Source: Arenibacter aquaticus (GTDB lineage: Bacteria > Bacteroidota > Bacteroidia > Flavobacteriales > Flavobacteriaceae). From it: a DNA stretch of 64,000 nt. The stretch spans positions 1,024,555 through 1,088,554 of the forward strand of contig NZ_RQPJ01000002.1 of NCBI RefSeq assembly GCF_003957295.1. The letters run 5' to 3'. The notes under the pieces are model-generated. The model saw only the letters and a program-made list of their open reading frames with translations. It ran no database searches and had not been told where the DNA came from. Within the stretch, counting starts at the first letter, position 1. Each line of letters opens with the position of its first letter. The position numbers and the translations under genes are program-made. Of the stretch, positions 44,909 to 54,568 are shown piece by piece.

Positions 44909-46135
44909 ATGATAGATACTGTTTTAGACATATTGAGTATACGTAAGGATTTTCCAATTTTAAATAGGAAAGTTAATGGGTATCCACTGGTGTATTTGGA
45001 CAATGCAGCTACCTCACAGACCCCGCAAAAGGTTATAGATGCCATTGTGGATTATTATTCCAGATACAATGCCAATATCCACAGAGGGGTACATAGCTTG
45101 TCCCAAGAGGCAACGGATGCTTATGAGCAGGCTAGGAAGAAAATACAGCTGCATTTTAATGCGGCCCATACACATGAGATTTTATTTACCTCCGGTACAA
45201 CCCATGGGGTTAATTTAGTGGCCAATGGCTTTGGTTCTTTTTTAAAGGAGGGCGATGAGGTTATTGTTTCGGCTTTGGAACACCATTCCAATATTGTGCC
45301 TTGGCAGATGATGTGCGAACGTAGCGGAGCTGTTTTAAAGGTAATTCCAATGAATTTGGAAGGGGAATTGGTCATGGAGGCCTATCATGAATTACTTTCT
45401 GATAGAACAAAATTAGTATTCTGTAATCATGTTTCCAATGCTTTGGGCACCGTGAACCCAATTAAGGAAATTATTGAGGCTGCGCACCGTGTAGGTGCTG
45501 CAGTATTGATTGATGGGGCACAGGCCGCTCCGCACCTGAAAGCCGATGTTCAGCAATTGGATGTTGACTTCTACGTGGTATCTGCACATAAAATGTGTGG
45601 TCCAACCGGGGTTGGGGTGCTTTATGGTAAGGAAGAGTGGCTTAACAAACTGCCACCATATCAAGGAGGAGGGGAGATGATAGCGGAAGTGACATTTGAA
45701 AAGACCACCTATGCAGAGCTTCCCCATAAATTTGAGGCGGGAACCCCAAATATATGTGGGGGAATAGCCTTTGGTGCGGCTTTGGATTATATGAATGCTA
45801 TTGGGTTTGAAGCTATTGCACAGTACGAACATGAACTACTAGAGTATGCTACCAAAGAATTATTGGCTATTGAAGGCTTAAGAATCTACGGTAATGGTAA
45901 GGAGAAAACTGCGGTTGTGTCCTTTAATATAGAAGGCTTGCATCCCTATGATATAGGGAGTATATTGGATAAGTTGGGCGTTGCAGTAAGAACGGGACAC
46001 CACTGTGCACAGCCAATAATGGATTTTTATAAAATACCAGGTACGGTAAGGGCCAGTTTTAGTTTTTACAATACCAAGGAAGAGGTAGATGTGCTGGTAA
46101 AGTCCGTAAAGCGTGCACAAGCCATGCTGTCCTAA
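44909..46135 (+). CDS. sufS: Cysteine desulfurase SufS
   Basis: This 408-residue PLP enzyme takes sulfur from cysteine as a persulfide and passes it to SufE for cluster building. The PLP lysine is in VVSAHKMCGPTGVGVLYG near residue 229, and the persulfide cysteine in RTGHHCAQPIMDFY near 366. Other marks are YLDNAATSQTPQKV and NIHRGVHSLSQEAT. It is a group II desulfurase (SufS type), consistent with sufE 110 bp downstream rather than sufU. Confidence 0.97.
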   Translation: MIDTVLDILSIRKDFPILNRKVNGYPLVYLDNAATSQTPQKVIDAIVDYYSRYNANIHRGVHSLSQEATDAYEQARKKIQLHFNAAHTHEILFTSGTTHGVNLVANGFGSFLKEGDEVIVSALEHHSNIVPWQMMCERSGAVLKVIPMNLEGELVMEAYHELLSDRTKLVFCNHVSNALGTVNPIKEIIEAAHRVGAAVLIDGAQAAPHLKADVQQLDVDFYVVSAHKMCGPTGVGVLYGKEEWLNKLPPYQGGGEMIAEVTFEKTTYAELPHKFEAGTPNICGGIAFGAALDYMNAIGFEAIAQYEHELLEYATKELLAIEGLRIYGNGKEKTAVVSFNIEGLHPYDIGSILDKLGVAVRTGHHCAQPIMDFYKIPGTVRASFSFYNTKEEVDVLVKSVKRAQAMLS

Positions 46136-46169
46136 CTACAGCCAGTTAATTTTCAATGTTTTAAATAGT

Positions 46170-46199
46170 TGATAGGCAAATATACTTGTTGTATTTTTG
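46170..46199 (+). promoter_or_regulatory. Internal promoter before sufE
   Basis: TATTTTTG at 46192-46199 matches the -7 consensus exactly, and TTG at 46170-46172 lies at the right distance (19 bases) for -33. The start of sufE is 45 bases downstream. It would let sufE-sufT be read apart from sufABCDS. Confidence 0.55.
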
Positions 46200-46244
46200 T
46201 TCAAAATTGTTGGCCCATGGTAGAATGGGTTTCAAAAATCAGAT

Positions 46245-46667
46245 ATGGGTATAAAGGAAATACAGGAAGAAATCGTTGATGAATTCTCTATGTTCGAGGA
46301 TTGGATGCAACGCTATGAGTATATGATCGAATTGGGTAAATCATTGCCATTGATCGAGGAGCAGTATAAAACAGATGATAATATCATTAAGGGCTGTCAG
46401 AGCAAGGTATGGGTGCATGCCGAATTGGAGGGTGATAAATTGGTGTTTACGGCAGATAGTGATGCCATAATCACCAAAGGGATAATTGCGATACTGATAC
46501 GTGCCTTTAGTAATCAAAGACCGCAGGATATCATAGATGCGGACACCGCTTTTATAGATCAGATTGGTTTAAAGGAGCATTTATCGCCTACTAGGGCCAA
46601 TGGTCTTGTAAGCATGATCAAGCAGTTGAAATTATATGCTGTAGCCTATCAAACCCAATTAAATTAA
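46245..46667 (+). CDS. sufE: Sulfur acceptor protein SufE
   Basis: This 140-residue partner of SufS accepts the persulfide sulfur on one cysteine and carries it to SufB. The acceptor cysteine is in NIIKGCQSKVWVHAE near residue 51. Other family parts are LIEEQYKTDD and the C-terminal LSPTRANGLVSMIKQLK. The length is typical. Confidence 0.95.
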   Translation: MGIKEIQEEIVDEFSMFEDWMQRYEYMIELGKSLPLIEEQYKTDDNIIKGCQSKVWVHAELEGDKLVFTADSDAIITKGIIAILIRAFSNQRPQDIIDADTAFIDQIGLKEHLSPTRANGLVSMIKQLKLYAVAYQTQLN

Positions 46668-46732
46668 TGTGTTTGCAGTTTGGTTTTTTTTAAAAGAAAA
46701 ACCCCAATTGCTTATCAATAAACATTTATCAA

Positions 46733-47065
46733 ATGAGTGACGAAATAACAACAATAGATACCCAGGAATTGGGTGAAAAGATAGTAAGGGTTTTAAAGAC
46801 TATTTACGATCCGGAAATACCTGTGGACATCTATGAGCTAGGGCTTATTTATGATGTCTTCGTGAACGAGGACTACGAAGTTAAAATACTTATGACGCTA
46901 ACCTCTCCCAATTGCCCGGTTGCGGAATCCCTGCCCATGGAGGTTGAGGAAAAGGTGAAGTCTCTTGACGAATTAAAGGATGTTGAGGTAGAGATTACTT
47001 TTGATCCGCCTTGGACACAGGAATTAATGAGCGAGGAAGCTAAGTTGGAATTGGGAATGTTGTAG
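46733..47065 (+). CDS. sufT: MIP18/DUF59 family Fe-S maturation protein
   Basis: This 110-residue MIP18-like (DUF59) domain protein helps mature Fe-S proteins under high demand in several bacteria. Family marks are VLKTIYDPEIPVDIYELGLIYDV, LMTLTSPNCPVAESLP (with the reactive Cys) and VEITFDPPWTQELMSEEAKLELGM. It sits 65 bases behind sufE. The name sufT is given for its place in the suf cluster. Confidence 0.93.
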   Translation: MSDEITTIDTQELGEKIVRVLKTIYDPEIPVDIYELGLIYDVFVNEDYEVKILMTLTSPNCPVAESLPMEVEEKVKSLDELKDVEVEITFDPPWTQELMSEEAKLELGML

Positions 47066-47185
47066 TACCTTGTAGTCTATTTACGGTAATTTTGGCCGTA
47101 TAAAGGCCAGAGGTGTTTCACTTAATAGAAGCATCAATGCCAAGCAGCTGTTACACCGGATTTTCCAACAATAAATTTCATTATT

Positions 47186-47689
47186 ATGTCTGAAATCATC
47201 AATCGTGTTGCCCAAAGTAAACTGCTGACCTTTAACCTTGAGGATTATTACCCAGTAGGGCAAAGGGTATTATTGGATATTAAAGATTGGCTATACGAGG
47301 GCCTTATACTTAGGGAAAAAGATTTTAGGAGCCAATTGGATAACCACGATTGGAGTGGGTATCAAGATGCCTACGTAGCGCTTAACTGCTCTACAGATGC
47401 CGTTATACCTGGATGGGCCTATATGCTTATAGCTACCAAACTACAGCCTTTTGCCAAAAAAGTGGTGATTGGAGATCTTGAAGCACTGGAGTCGTCACTC
47501 TATCAATCCATATTGGAAGATTTGGATGTTTCAGTATTTGAGGGCAAACCTGTGATTATCAAAGGTTGTTCCCATAAACCTGTTCCACCCAACGCTTATT
47601 TATGGGCTACTACCAAGATTCAATCGGTTGCCAAAAGCGTTATGTACGGGGAAGCCTGCTCATCTGTCCCTCTGTTTAAGTCAAAATAA
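47186..47689 (+). CDS. DUF2480 family protein
   Basis: This 167-residue cytoplasmic protein is of a family restricted to Bacteroidota and found next to suf genes in many of them. Typical parts are SKLLTFNLEDYYPVGQRVLLDIKDWLYEGLILREKDFR (about 13-50), DNHDWSGYQDAYVALNCSTDAVIPGWAYML and CSHKPVPPNAYLWATTKIQ. It has three cysteines. Its function is unknown; the constant neighbourhood suggests a link to Fe-S assembly. Confidence 0.9.
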   Translation: MSEIINRVAQSKLLTFNLEDYYPVGQRVLLDIKDWLYEGLILREKDFRSQLDNHDWSGYQDAYVALNCSTDAVIPGWAYMLIATKLQPFAKKVVIGDLEALESSLYQSILEDLDVSVFEGKPVIIKGCSHKPVPPNAYLWATTKIQSVAKSVMYGEACSSVPLFKSK

Positions 47690-47726
47690 CCCTTAATAAG
47701 GTTATTTAAAATTGTATTGCAATTCT

Positions 47727-47734
47727 TACTTTTG
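47727..47734 (+). promoter_or_regulatory. -7 promoter element before the DUF3078 gene
   Basis: TACTTTTG matches TAnnTTTG and lies 26 bases before the start codon at 47761. No clear TTTG occurs at the -33 distance. Confidence 0.5.
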
Positions 47735-47760
47735 CCATAATAAATAAAACACTATCTATT

Positions 47761-48693
47761 ATGAAAAAAATTGTACTAGGGGTAGTCGCGTTGTTGGCTA
47801 TGAACATTACGGTGGCCCAAACCTTGGAGGGGTTAAAGGCCGAAAAAGCAAGTAAAAAGGACTCTATAGCCGCCATTCAGAAAAGAGTAGATGCCATTCA
47901 AGGCAAAATAGATGCCATACCAGGCTGGAAAACGGGTGCCTTTGGTACTATTGGGGCCACTATTTCTGGATTCAATAATTGGTATGCAAAAGGGGCACCA
48001 AATTCGGACGCGGGAAATATTGGTATTACGGCCAATGCTTTCGCCAATCTTAAAGAGGCTAAATATTTCTGGAGGAACTCCCTGAATGTTAACTTGGGAT
48101 GGGTCAAAATTGATGATAAGGATATTGATACGGATGATGATAGTTTTCGTTCCTCCACCGACGTCTTTACCATTACTTCGTTATACGGACAGAAACTAAG
48201 CGAAAAATTTGCCATATCTACCCTTGGGGAATATAGGACAACCATTATTGATAATTTTAATGATCCAGGGTATTTGGACGTGGGTCTTGGTGCCACATGG
48301 ACGCCCATTGCCGATTTGGTAGTAGTGATCCACCCGTTGAACTACAACTTTGTGTTCAGTAGCGGGGATACCGTTTTTGAATCGTCCTTGGGAGCCAAAA
48401 TAGTGGCAGATTATACCAGACAATTGGGCAAGGTAAACTTTAAGACCAATCTATCCCTATTTCAGAGCTATAAAAGTGCGGACTACTCCAACTGGACCTG
48501 GACCAATTCTTTTGGGTATACCTTATGGAAGGGTATTGGCTTAGGATTTGAATTTGGACTAAGGAACAATAGACAGGAGGCATTGAATTATGCCATTAGC
48601 AACCTGGATACAGGGGATCCAACACCTACTTTTGATTCTATTGACAATGATTTACAGACCTATTGGTTATTTGGTTTAAATTATTCCTTCTAA
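47761..48693 (+). CDS. DUF3078 family outer-membrane beta-barrel protein
   Basis: This 310-residue exported protein has a signal peptide (MKKIVLGVVALLAMNITVAQ). A short coiled-coil stretch follows (LEGLKAEKASKKDSIAAIQ and on, about 21-50), then a region of alternating amphipathic strands up to a C-terminal aromatic (LFGLNYSF), as in outer-membrane barrels. The first strands carry GAFGTIGATISGFNNWYAKG, a typical DUF3078 pattern. The coiled coil could reach toward the cell wall. Function unknown. It has its own promoter and terminator, so it is probably a separate unit behind the suf cluster. Confidence 0.88.
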   Translation: MKKIVLGVVALLAMNITVAQTLEGLKAEKASKKDSIAAIQKRVDAIQGKIDAIPGWKTGAFGTIGATISGFNNWYAKGAPNSDAGNIGITANAFANLKEAKYFWRNSLNVNLGWVKIDDKDIDTDDDSFRSSTDVFTITSLYGQKLSEKFAISTLGEYRTTIIDNFNDPGYLDVGLGATWTPIADLVVVIHPLNYNFVFSSGDTVFESSLGAKIVADYTRQLGKVNFKTNLSLFQSYKSADYSNWTWTNSFGYTLWKGIGLGFEFGLRNNRQEALNYAISNLDTGDPTPTFDSIDNDLQTYWLFGLNYSF

Positions 48694-48712
48694 AAACAGG
48701 AATAATCATGTT

Positions 48713-48744
48713 AAAAAAAAAGGCCCCTTGCGGGGCTTTTTTTT
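48713..48744 (+). terminator. Rho-independent terminator
   Basis: A short GC-rich stem (GGCCCC / GGGGCT, loop TTGC) lies between an A-run and a run of eight T, 20 bases after the DUF3078 stop. Confidence 0.88.
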
Positions 48745-49166
48745 AGCTAAGTAGATTTTTTGGTAAAATTTGGTTTATTATTATAAATTTTCACCTTAGG
48801 TTAAGTGCTGATTTGGGGAAAAAGCACTTGAAAAAAGATTGATATTTGATTTGGGGATAAATACCTTTTCTTAATTACATTGTAAAGATAGGCCTAATTG
48901 GTGTCCCTGTTTCATTTTTGTTGTGAACGTAGTATAGTATGTTGTGAACAAAACCAATGGTATCGTTTGTCCGATGAACGGCATCGTAGCTGTGGCTATT
49001 TTCTTCGTTTTAAGCGGTATAGGGTTAAAAATGCTGTGTGTCTCCTTTTGTAAAAAGACCATAGTCTATCCTTTAAGCCATTTTCATGGCCCTGGAATAA
49101 TAGGTTTGTTTCAACGTAAAGGCCCCTAGATCTTTTTAACTTCTATAGGGGCAAATCGCCATGTTT
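48745..49166. other. Intergenic region, no gene supported
   Basis: About 420 bp. It holds a 7-bp hairpin AAGTGCT / AGCACTT (about 48802-48828). Two overlapping frames of 61-63 codons on opposite strands (48871-49062 minus, 48944-49129 plus) have no promoter or family match. The plus frame has one hydrophobic stretch (about residues 14-33) and is the less unlikely of the two. Confidence 0.4.
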
Positions 49167-50378
49167 CTAGTACTCGTCCAGGTTTTCTGGGTATAGAAAG
49201 TTGTTATAGGGAAATCGGGTAACGTGAATATCGCGTACCTCATCATAGACACGTTTTCTAAACTCCTTAAGGTTTTCCTTGTTTAATGCCGATATAAACA
49301 GCGCCTTGTCACCCACCCGTCTCATCCAAGTATTTTTCCATTCCTCTATGGTGAAATGCTTGGTTGTTTTTTCGGTTACCAAGTCGTCATCATCAATGGT
49401 CTTGTGTTCATATTGGTCTATCTTATTGAAAACCATAATGGTTTTTTTATCAGAACTGTCTATTTCTGAAAGGATTTGGTTTACTGAATCTATATGTTCC
49501 TCAAAATTGGGATGCGAAATGTCTACCACATGAAGAAGTAGGTCGGCCTCACGAACCTCGTCCAAGGTACTTTTAAAGCTCTCTACCAACTGTGTGGGCA
49601 GTTTTCTAATAAATCCTACCGTGTCGCTCAATAAGAACGGTAGGTTGCCTATAACCACTTTCCTGACCGTAGTGTCCAAGGTGGCAAATAGTTTGTTCTC
49701 TGCAAAAACATCACTTTTGCTAATGACGTTCATTAAGGTAGATTTCCCTACGTTGGTATAGCCTACTAGGGCAACACGTACCAAGGCCCCTCTATTGCCT
49801 CTTTGGGTCTCCATCTGCTTATCTACTTTTAACAGTTTTTTCTTAAGAAGGGAAATACGGTCGCGCACAATACGTCTGTCCGTTTCAATTTCTGTTTCCC
49901 CGGGTCCGCGCATTCCAATTCCCCCTTTTTGGCGCTCCAAGTGGGTCCATAATCCGGTTAGTCTTGGAAGTAAGTATTCATATTGTGCCAATTCTACTTG
50001 GGTTCTTGCATAACTGGTCTGGGCCCTTTGTGCAAAAATGTCAAGGATTAAACTGGTTCGGTCCAAGATCTTACATTTTAATTGTCGCTCTATGTTCCGC
50101 TGTTGACCGGGACTAAGTTCGTCGTCAAATATAACGGAGCCAATGTCGTTCTGTTTTACATAGGACTCCACTTCCTGCATCTTACCACTACCTATATAAG
50201 TTTTGGGGTTGGGGACATCTATACGCTGTACAAAGCGCTTACAGACCTCACCTCCTGCAGTGTAGGTAAGAAATTCAAGTTCGTCCAAATATTCTGTTAC
50301 CTTTTCCTCGTTTTGGTCCTTGTTCATGACTCCTATGAGTACGGCCTTTTCGTATTCTATGGTCTTCTTTTCTAACAT
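49167..50378 (-). CDS. hflX: GTPase HflX
   Basis: This 403-residue GTPase binds ribosomes and splits or rescues them under stress. The N-terminal HflX domain (about 1-190) has TYIGSGKMQEVESYV, IFDDELSPGQQRNIE and the family signature GIGMRGPGETEIETDRR. The G domain (about 200-370) has G1 GYTNVGKST, G3 DTVGFIRKLPTQLVESF and NKID. The start at 50378 gives the usual N-terminus. A TAGATTTG box (minus strand, 50402-50395) 17 bases upstream fits the -7 consensus. Confidence 0.97.
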   Translation of the reverse strand: MLEKKTIEYEKAVLIGVMNKDQNEEKVTEYLDELEFLTYTAGGEVCKRFVQRIDVPNPKTYIGSGKMQEVESYVKQNDIGSVIFDDELSPGQQRNIERQLKCKILDRTSLILDIFAQRAQTSYARTQVELAQYEYLLPRLTGLWTHLERQKGGIGMRGPGETEIETDRRIVRDRISLLKKKLLKVDKQMETQRGNRGALVRVALVGYTNVGKSTLMNVISKSDVFAENKLFATLDTTVRKVVIGNLPFLLSDTVGFIRKLPTQLVESFKSTLDEVREADLLLHVVDISHPNFEEHIDSVNQILSEIDSSDKKTIMVFNKIDQYEHKTIDDDDLVTEKTTKHFTIEEWKNTWMRRVGDKALFISALNKENLKEFRKRVYDEVRDIHVTRFPYNNFLYPENLDEY

Positions 50379-50455
50379 ATACTTATTTAAAGTACAAATC
50401 TAATCAATACTTGCAAAGGGATTTTCGTATTTTAGCAATCGGTTAATAATTTTGA

Positions 50456-51430
50456 ATGAAATTTTCATTTTTTAAGAAAAAATCGGTCAATACCCTACAT
50501 ACGGTAGCCTTCTATAATTTAGAAAACCTTTTTGACACTGCCGATGCTCCACATACTTTGGATGATGATTTTACCCCAAATGGTTCCAGAAAATGGACTC
50601 CAAGACGATATCAAAAAAAATTACAAAAACTCGCTAAAACAATAAGTAAGATAGGTAGGGCGAGTACTGGACAGCCTCCGGTGTTGGTAGGAGTGGCCGA
50701 GGTGGAGAATAAAACCGTAGTCCAGGATTTATTGGCAACCGGCCCTTTGTCCGATTACAATTACCATTATATACATTATGATTCCCCAGATGAAAGGGGA
50801 ATAGACAATGCCCTGCTTTATAACCAGGACAATTTTAAGGTTATTTCCTCAGAGCCCATAGCTTTACTTCTTTATAGTGAAAACGGACAGCGCGATACTA
50901 CTAGGGATATTTTATATGTGCACGGTGAATTGAATGGGGAAGAGGTGCATGTTTTTGTAAACCATTGGCCTTCAAGGCGAAATGGAGATCAGCAAACCGA
51001 TCATAAGCGTATCCAGGCAGCCCATACCATAAATGAATACATGAAGGGGATAGAATTGCGGTTTAATGACCCTAACTACATTATTATGGGCGATTTTAAC
51101 GATGGTCCCTCCTCCGCAAGTGTACAGACCTTAATGGGCAATAATAGGCTGTACAATCCCATGGAAAAATTAATGGCCCCAGGACGGGGCAGTGCCTATT
51201 ATAAAAGAAGATGGAGCCTTTTTGATCAGATAATTGTGTCCCATAACTTCTTAAATTTTGAAAAGGGTACCCATAGTTTTACAGAGGCCAATATTTTTGA
51301 TGAGGCTTTTTTAGCCGAGAATAAAGGAAAATACAAGGGCAATCCGCGTAGGACCTATGTAGGAAGAAGGTATGTGGGCGGATTTAGTGATCATTTTCCC
51401 GTCTATGTTCAGTTAAAACTCAATTCCTAA
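50456..51430 (+). CDS. Endonuclease/exonuclease/phosphatase family protein
   Basis: This 324-residue protein has the DNase I-like EEP fold. Key motifs are FYNLENLFDT near 20, GVAEVEN (metal Glu) near 80, HWPSRRNG (His) near 166, MGDFNDGPS near 206 and GFSDHFPVYVQL (His) near the end. Targets of this fold range from DNA and RNA to phosphoesters, so the substrate is open. No clear signal peptide is seen, though some relatives are exported. It is divergent from hflX, with only 77 bp between the starts. Confidence 0.9.
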   Translation: MKFSFFKKKSVNTLHTVAFYNLENLFDTADAPHTLDDDFTPNGSRKWTPRRYQKKLQKLAKTISKIGRASTGQPPVLVGVAEVENKTVVQDLLATGPLSDYNYHYIHYDSPDERGIDNALLYNQDNFKVISSEPIALLLYSENGQRDTTRDILYVHGELNGEEVHVFVNHWPSRRNGDQQTDHKRIQAAHTINEYMKGIELRFNDPNYIIMGDFNDGPSSASVQTLMGNNRLYNPMEKLMAPGRGSAYYKRRWSLFDQIIVSHNFLNFEKGTHSFTEANIFDEAFLAENKGKYKGNPRRTYVGRRYVGGFSDHFPVYVQLKLNS

Positions 51431-51546
51431 AAAAAATTATAGTAGCATAAACATCTTTTCATGACGTTTTTTTGAGCGTTCACAACAAATCCATGCATTT
51501 CATCGAATAAAAGCGTGCGTTTATCGAGTATATTGCTGTGTTACAG

Positions 51547-51554
51547 TATATTTG
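51547..51554 (+). promoter_or_regulatory. -7 promoter element of the S8 protease gene
   Basis: TATATTTG matches the -7 consensus. It lies inside the extra 15 codons that a GTG start at 51538 would add, so it argues for the ATG at 51583, 28 bases downstream, as the true start. Confidence 0.55.
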
Positions 51555-51582
51555 TAATCCAAATCTTACTGTAGACTTTGCC

Positions 51583-53787
51583 ATGGCTTACGCAAAACAC
51601 TTAATGATTATTCTTCGCAAATGCAGCTTTGTTGTTGCATTGTGCTTTGCTGTCCATGGTTCCTATGCGCAAACACAGAAGCAGATTCAGATAATTAAAG
51701 GGAACTACAGCAGTGCAAAGCTTCAAAGGATCACCACAGATCTTAAAAGAAATTTCACCCAAGAGAAAAATACGTTATTGCAAGCAGCCAAGACAAATGG
51801 TTGGAAGCTTACCGAACGATCGGCAGATGGAAATTTTTCTGAATTGACTTCCATAGGTGCAGATGGTAGTCCATTATACTATAGTACTTTTAGTACAGAA
51901 CTAAATAATGCTACCAGGGCCAGTGCCTTACATGATGATGGATTGCTAGGATTGGGGTTAAATGGTGAGAATATGCTTGTTGGTGTTTGGGATGCAGGGT
52001 CTGCACTAACCAGCCATAAGGAATTTGATACCAGGGTTCAAACCTTGGACGCCAGCGAAATAGTGGATTCACATGCTTCTAGGGTAACCGGTATTTTAGT
52101 AGCTTCAGGGCTCGAGAATAAAGCCAAAGGTGTTGCTTATAAGGCCAAGGCTGTTTCCCATGATTGGAAAAGGGATAAAATTGAAGTGGCCGAAATGGCC
52201 GCCAATGGTTTGTTGCTATCCAACCACTCCTACGGAATTATGTCGGAAAGGGTTCCCGATTGGTATTTTGGTTCCTATATCCAAGTTTCCAGGGATTGGG
52301 ACAAGATCATGTACAATGCTCCATATTATTTAATGGTGACTGCGGCGGGTAATTCACAGAAAAGCAATGATAATGAATCGCCAATTTATGGTTCTTCATC
52401 CAACGGATTTGATCTAATGTTGGGATTTGCTACTTCAAAGAACGGAGTTACTGTAGCTGCTGCCGATATTGCAACTAATGATAAAGGCGAGCTAAGAAAA
52501 GCTACCGTAGCCTCTTATTCTAGCTTTGGCCCCGTTGATGATGGTAGGATTAAGCCGGACATTGCTGCTTATGGAACCAATATTTATACCACTGGTAGTG
52601 GTAGCGACAGTAGGTATGAGACCGCCAGTGGTACATCGGTGGCCACCCCAGGGGTTACCGGCTCTATGTTGTTGCTACAGGAATACTATGAGAAGATGGA
52701 AGGTAGCTTTATGAAGGCTGCGACCTTAAAGGGTTTGGTACTGCACAGTGCGGACGATGTGGATGCTCCAGGACCAGATTATAAAATGGGATGGGGTGTT
52801 ATCAACTCAAAATCGGCTGTTGAAATTATTACCAATAAAGGATATGCAAGCCTTCTTTCAGAGGAAACTCTGGAGGATGGCGAAACAAAAACATTTGTGG
52901 TGCAAGCAAATGGCAATGACCCTTTGTCGGCTTCCATATCTTGGACCGATCCGGCAACCGGTGCTGTGAACTCCGGAGTGTTGAACGATATGTCCGCAGC
53001 CTTGGTCAATGATTTGGATATCAGGATCAGTAAGGACGGGGAGACTTTCTTTCCGTGGAAATTAAGTGCTGTGAATGCCGATGCAGCTGCTACTGCTGGC
53101 GATAATAAGGTAGATCCTTTTGAGAGAATAGATATACAAAACGCCCAAGGCGAATATGTAATTTCTGTAAGCCATAAAAACACGCTTGACCAAGGTTCTC
53201 AGCATTTCTCCTTAATCGTTAGCGGGATATCACTTACCGATTGTGTACTTAGTACTCCGGAAGATATAGAGTTGACCACTGCTGATGACAGCACAGCAAC
53301 CTTGAGCTGGACCGCCAATACCGATGCACTATTTCAAATAGAGTATAAGGAAAAAGCGAATGAGGAGTGGACTATTGCCAATACCTTTGACCATAGTTTT
53401 ACCCTACCTCAATTGGTGGCCGGTACAGACTATGTTGTAAGACTAAAGACCTTTTGTACAGAGAATGTAGGTTCTGAATATACCCCGGAATATGAGTTTA
53501 CCTTCCAGGGTGACGAAACAGCGTTTACCGATGACTTGGAATATGAAACCCTAAGCTTGCAAGTGGCCTTCTCTATTTTTCCTAATCCGGTGGAGACATC
53601 TATGACCATTCATGGAAACGTTTCCGATGATGCTATGTACAAAATAGTTTCCTTGAACGGAATAGTAGTTAAATCGGGTAAGGCAGAACAAAAACAGATT
53701 TATATTGCCGATCTAACGCCTGGGCTTTATGTGCTTACCCTAGCAGATTTGGAAGGGTCAAAATCCATTAAGTTTTATAAGTCCTAA
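51583..53787 (+). CDS. Secreted S8 (subtilisin-like) serine protease with T9SS C-terminal domain
   Basis: This 734-residue protein has a signal peptide (MAYAKHLMIILRKCSF through GSYAQ). An N-terminal region (about 30-125) precedes the S8 domain (about 130-420). The catalytic Asp is in VGVWDAGSA, the His in VDSHASRVTG and the Ser in ASGTSVATPGVTGS. A fibronectin type III-like domain (about 560-650) and a type A T9SS sorting domain (about 670-734, FSIFPNPVETSMTIHG, ending LEGSKSIKFYKS) follow. It should leave the cell through the type IX system, like other proteases of this layout. It is alone on its strand; the partner gldH is elsewhere in the window. Confidence 0.93.
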   Translation: MAYAKHLMIILRKCSFVVALCFAVHGSYAQTQKQIQIIKGNYSSAKLQRITTDLKRNFTQEKNTLLQAAKTNGWKLTERSADGNFSELTSIGADGSPLYYSTFSTELNNATRASALHDDGLLGLGLNGENMLVGVWDAGSALTSHKEFDTRVQTLDASEIVDSHASRVTGILVASGLENKAKGVAYKAKAVSHDWKRDKIEVAEMAANGLLLSNHSYGIMSERVPDWYFGSYIQVSRDWDKIMYNAPYYLMVTAAGNSQKSNDNESPIYGSSSNGFDLMLGFATSKNGVTVAAADIATNDKGELRKATVASYSSFGPVDDGRIKPDIAAYGTNIYTTGSGSDSRYETASGTSVATPGVTGSMLLLQEYYEKMEGSFMKAATLKGLVLHSADDVDAPGPDYKMGWGVINSKSAVEIITNKGYASLLSEETLEDGETKTFVVQANGNDPLSASISWTDPATGAVNSGVLNDMSAALVNDLDIRISKDGETFFPWKLSAVNADAAATAGDNKVDPFERIDIQNAQGEYVISVSHKNTLDQGSQHFSLIVSGISLTDCVLSTPEDIELTTADDSTATLSWTANTDALFQIEYKEKANEEWTIANTFDHSFTLPQLVAGTDYVVRLKTFCTENVGSEYTPEYEFTFQGDETAFTDDLEYETLSLQVAFSIFPNPVETSMTIHGNVSDDAMYKIVSLNGIVVKSGKAEQKQIYIADLTPGLYVLTLADLEGSKSIKFYKS

Positions 53788-53854
53788 GCTTGGATAAATG
53801 CCTAAGCTGATCTGGGCAAAGTAGCGGGGCCCTACTATTATTTTCATTCCTTGG

Positions 53855-54568
53855 TCAAATTCTTATAATTTCATCTTCTTCCAAGAGTTTGTCGTTTCGC
53901 AAGCGTAGAAATACCTGAGCGGTGGTCACCACATCCAATTCGCAATATTTAATAATACGATCTATATCTTTTTCCTCGTAATAAACAGCTTTTACCATAC
54001 TCCCGTCAATATCCTCTTTAGGGGAAGGGATTCCCAGTATATTGGCCATTAACTTTAGGGAGGTAAAGTGTTTGTAATCACCAAATTTCCATAATTCCAT
54101 AGTGTCCAAATGGGGTATTTCCCATGGCTTCTTGCCAAACAGATCCAGTTTGTGGGGTAGGTCTATACTGTTAATGATCATGCGTCTGGCGATATAGGGA
54201 AAATCAAATTCCTTTCCATTGTGGCCGCACAATAAATGATGGGGCCCATTAAAGTGGGTGTCCAAGAGATTCTTAAAATCCATTAAAAGTTTTTTCTCCT
54301 CTCCGTAAAATGAGGTTACCCTAAAGTTCCTACTGTTACCTTTAACGTTAAAATATCCGACGGATATAGTAACGATTTTACCAAATTCGGCCCAAATACC
54401 TGCCCTTTCATAAAACTCCTCGGCCGTAAATTCATCCTTGCGCTGATACTGTGATTTATGTTCCCAGAGTTCCTTTTTGGCATTGCTCAAAAGCTGAAAG
54501 TTCTCTTCCTCGGGAACGGTCTCTATATCCAGGAAGAGGATGTGTTCCACATTAATTTTTTGAAGCAT
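53855..54568 (-). CDS. 3'-5' exonuclease, DEDD (RNase H-like) superfamily
   Basis: This 237-residue protein has the DnaQ/PolB-type exonuclease fold. The three DEDD blocks are visible: LFLDIETVPEE near 12, CGHNGKEFDFPYIARRM near 114 and the YCELDVVTTAQVFLR block near 210 (DEDDy type by the Tyr before the last Asp). It resembles the conserved family annotated as a predicted exonuclease related to the PolB proofreading domain. A DNA repair or RNA trimming role is inferred. No neighbour confirms it. Confidence 0.9.
   Translation of the reverse strand: MLQKINVEHILFLDIETVPEEENFQLLSNAKKELWEHKSQYQRKDEFTAEEFYERAGIWAEFGKIVTISVGYFNVKGNSRNFRVTSFYGEEKKLLMDFKNLLDTHFNGPHHLLCGHNGKEFDFPYIARRMIINSIDLPHKLDLFGKKPWEIPHLDTMELWKFGDYKHFTSLKLMANILGIPSPKEDIDGSMVKAVYYEEKDIDRIIKYCELDVVTTAQVFLRLRNDKLLEEDEIIRI

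Noticed and set aside
48871..49129. Two overlapping 61-63-codon frames on opposite strands
   Set aside because: Neither has supporting signals; at most one could be real and neither looks like a known protein.
50447..50454. TAATTTTG directly in front of the EEP nuclease start
   Set aside because: It ends one base before the ATG, so the transcript would start inside the gene.
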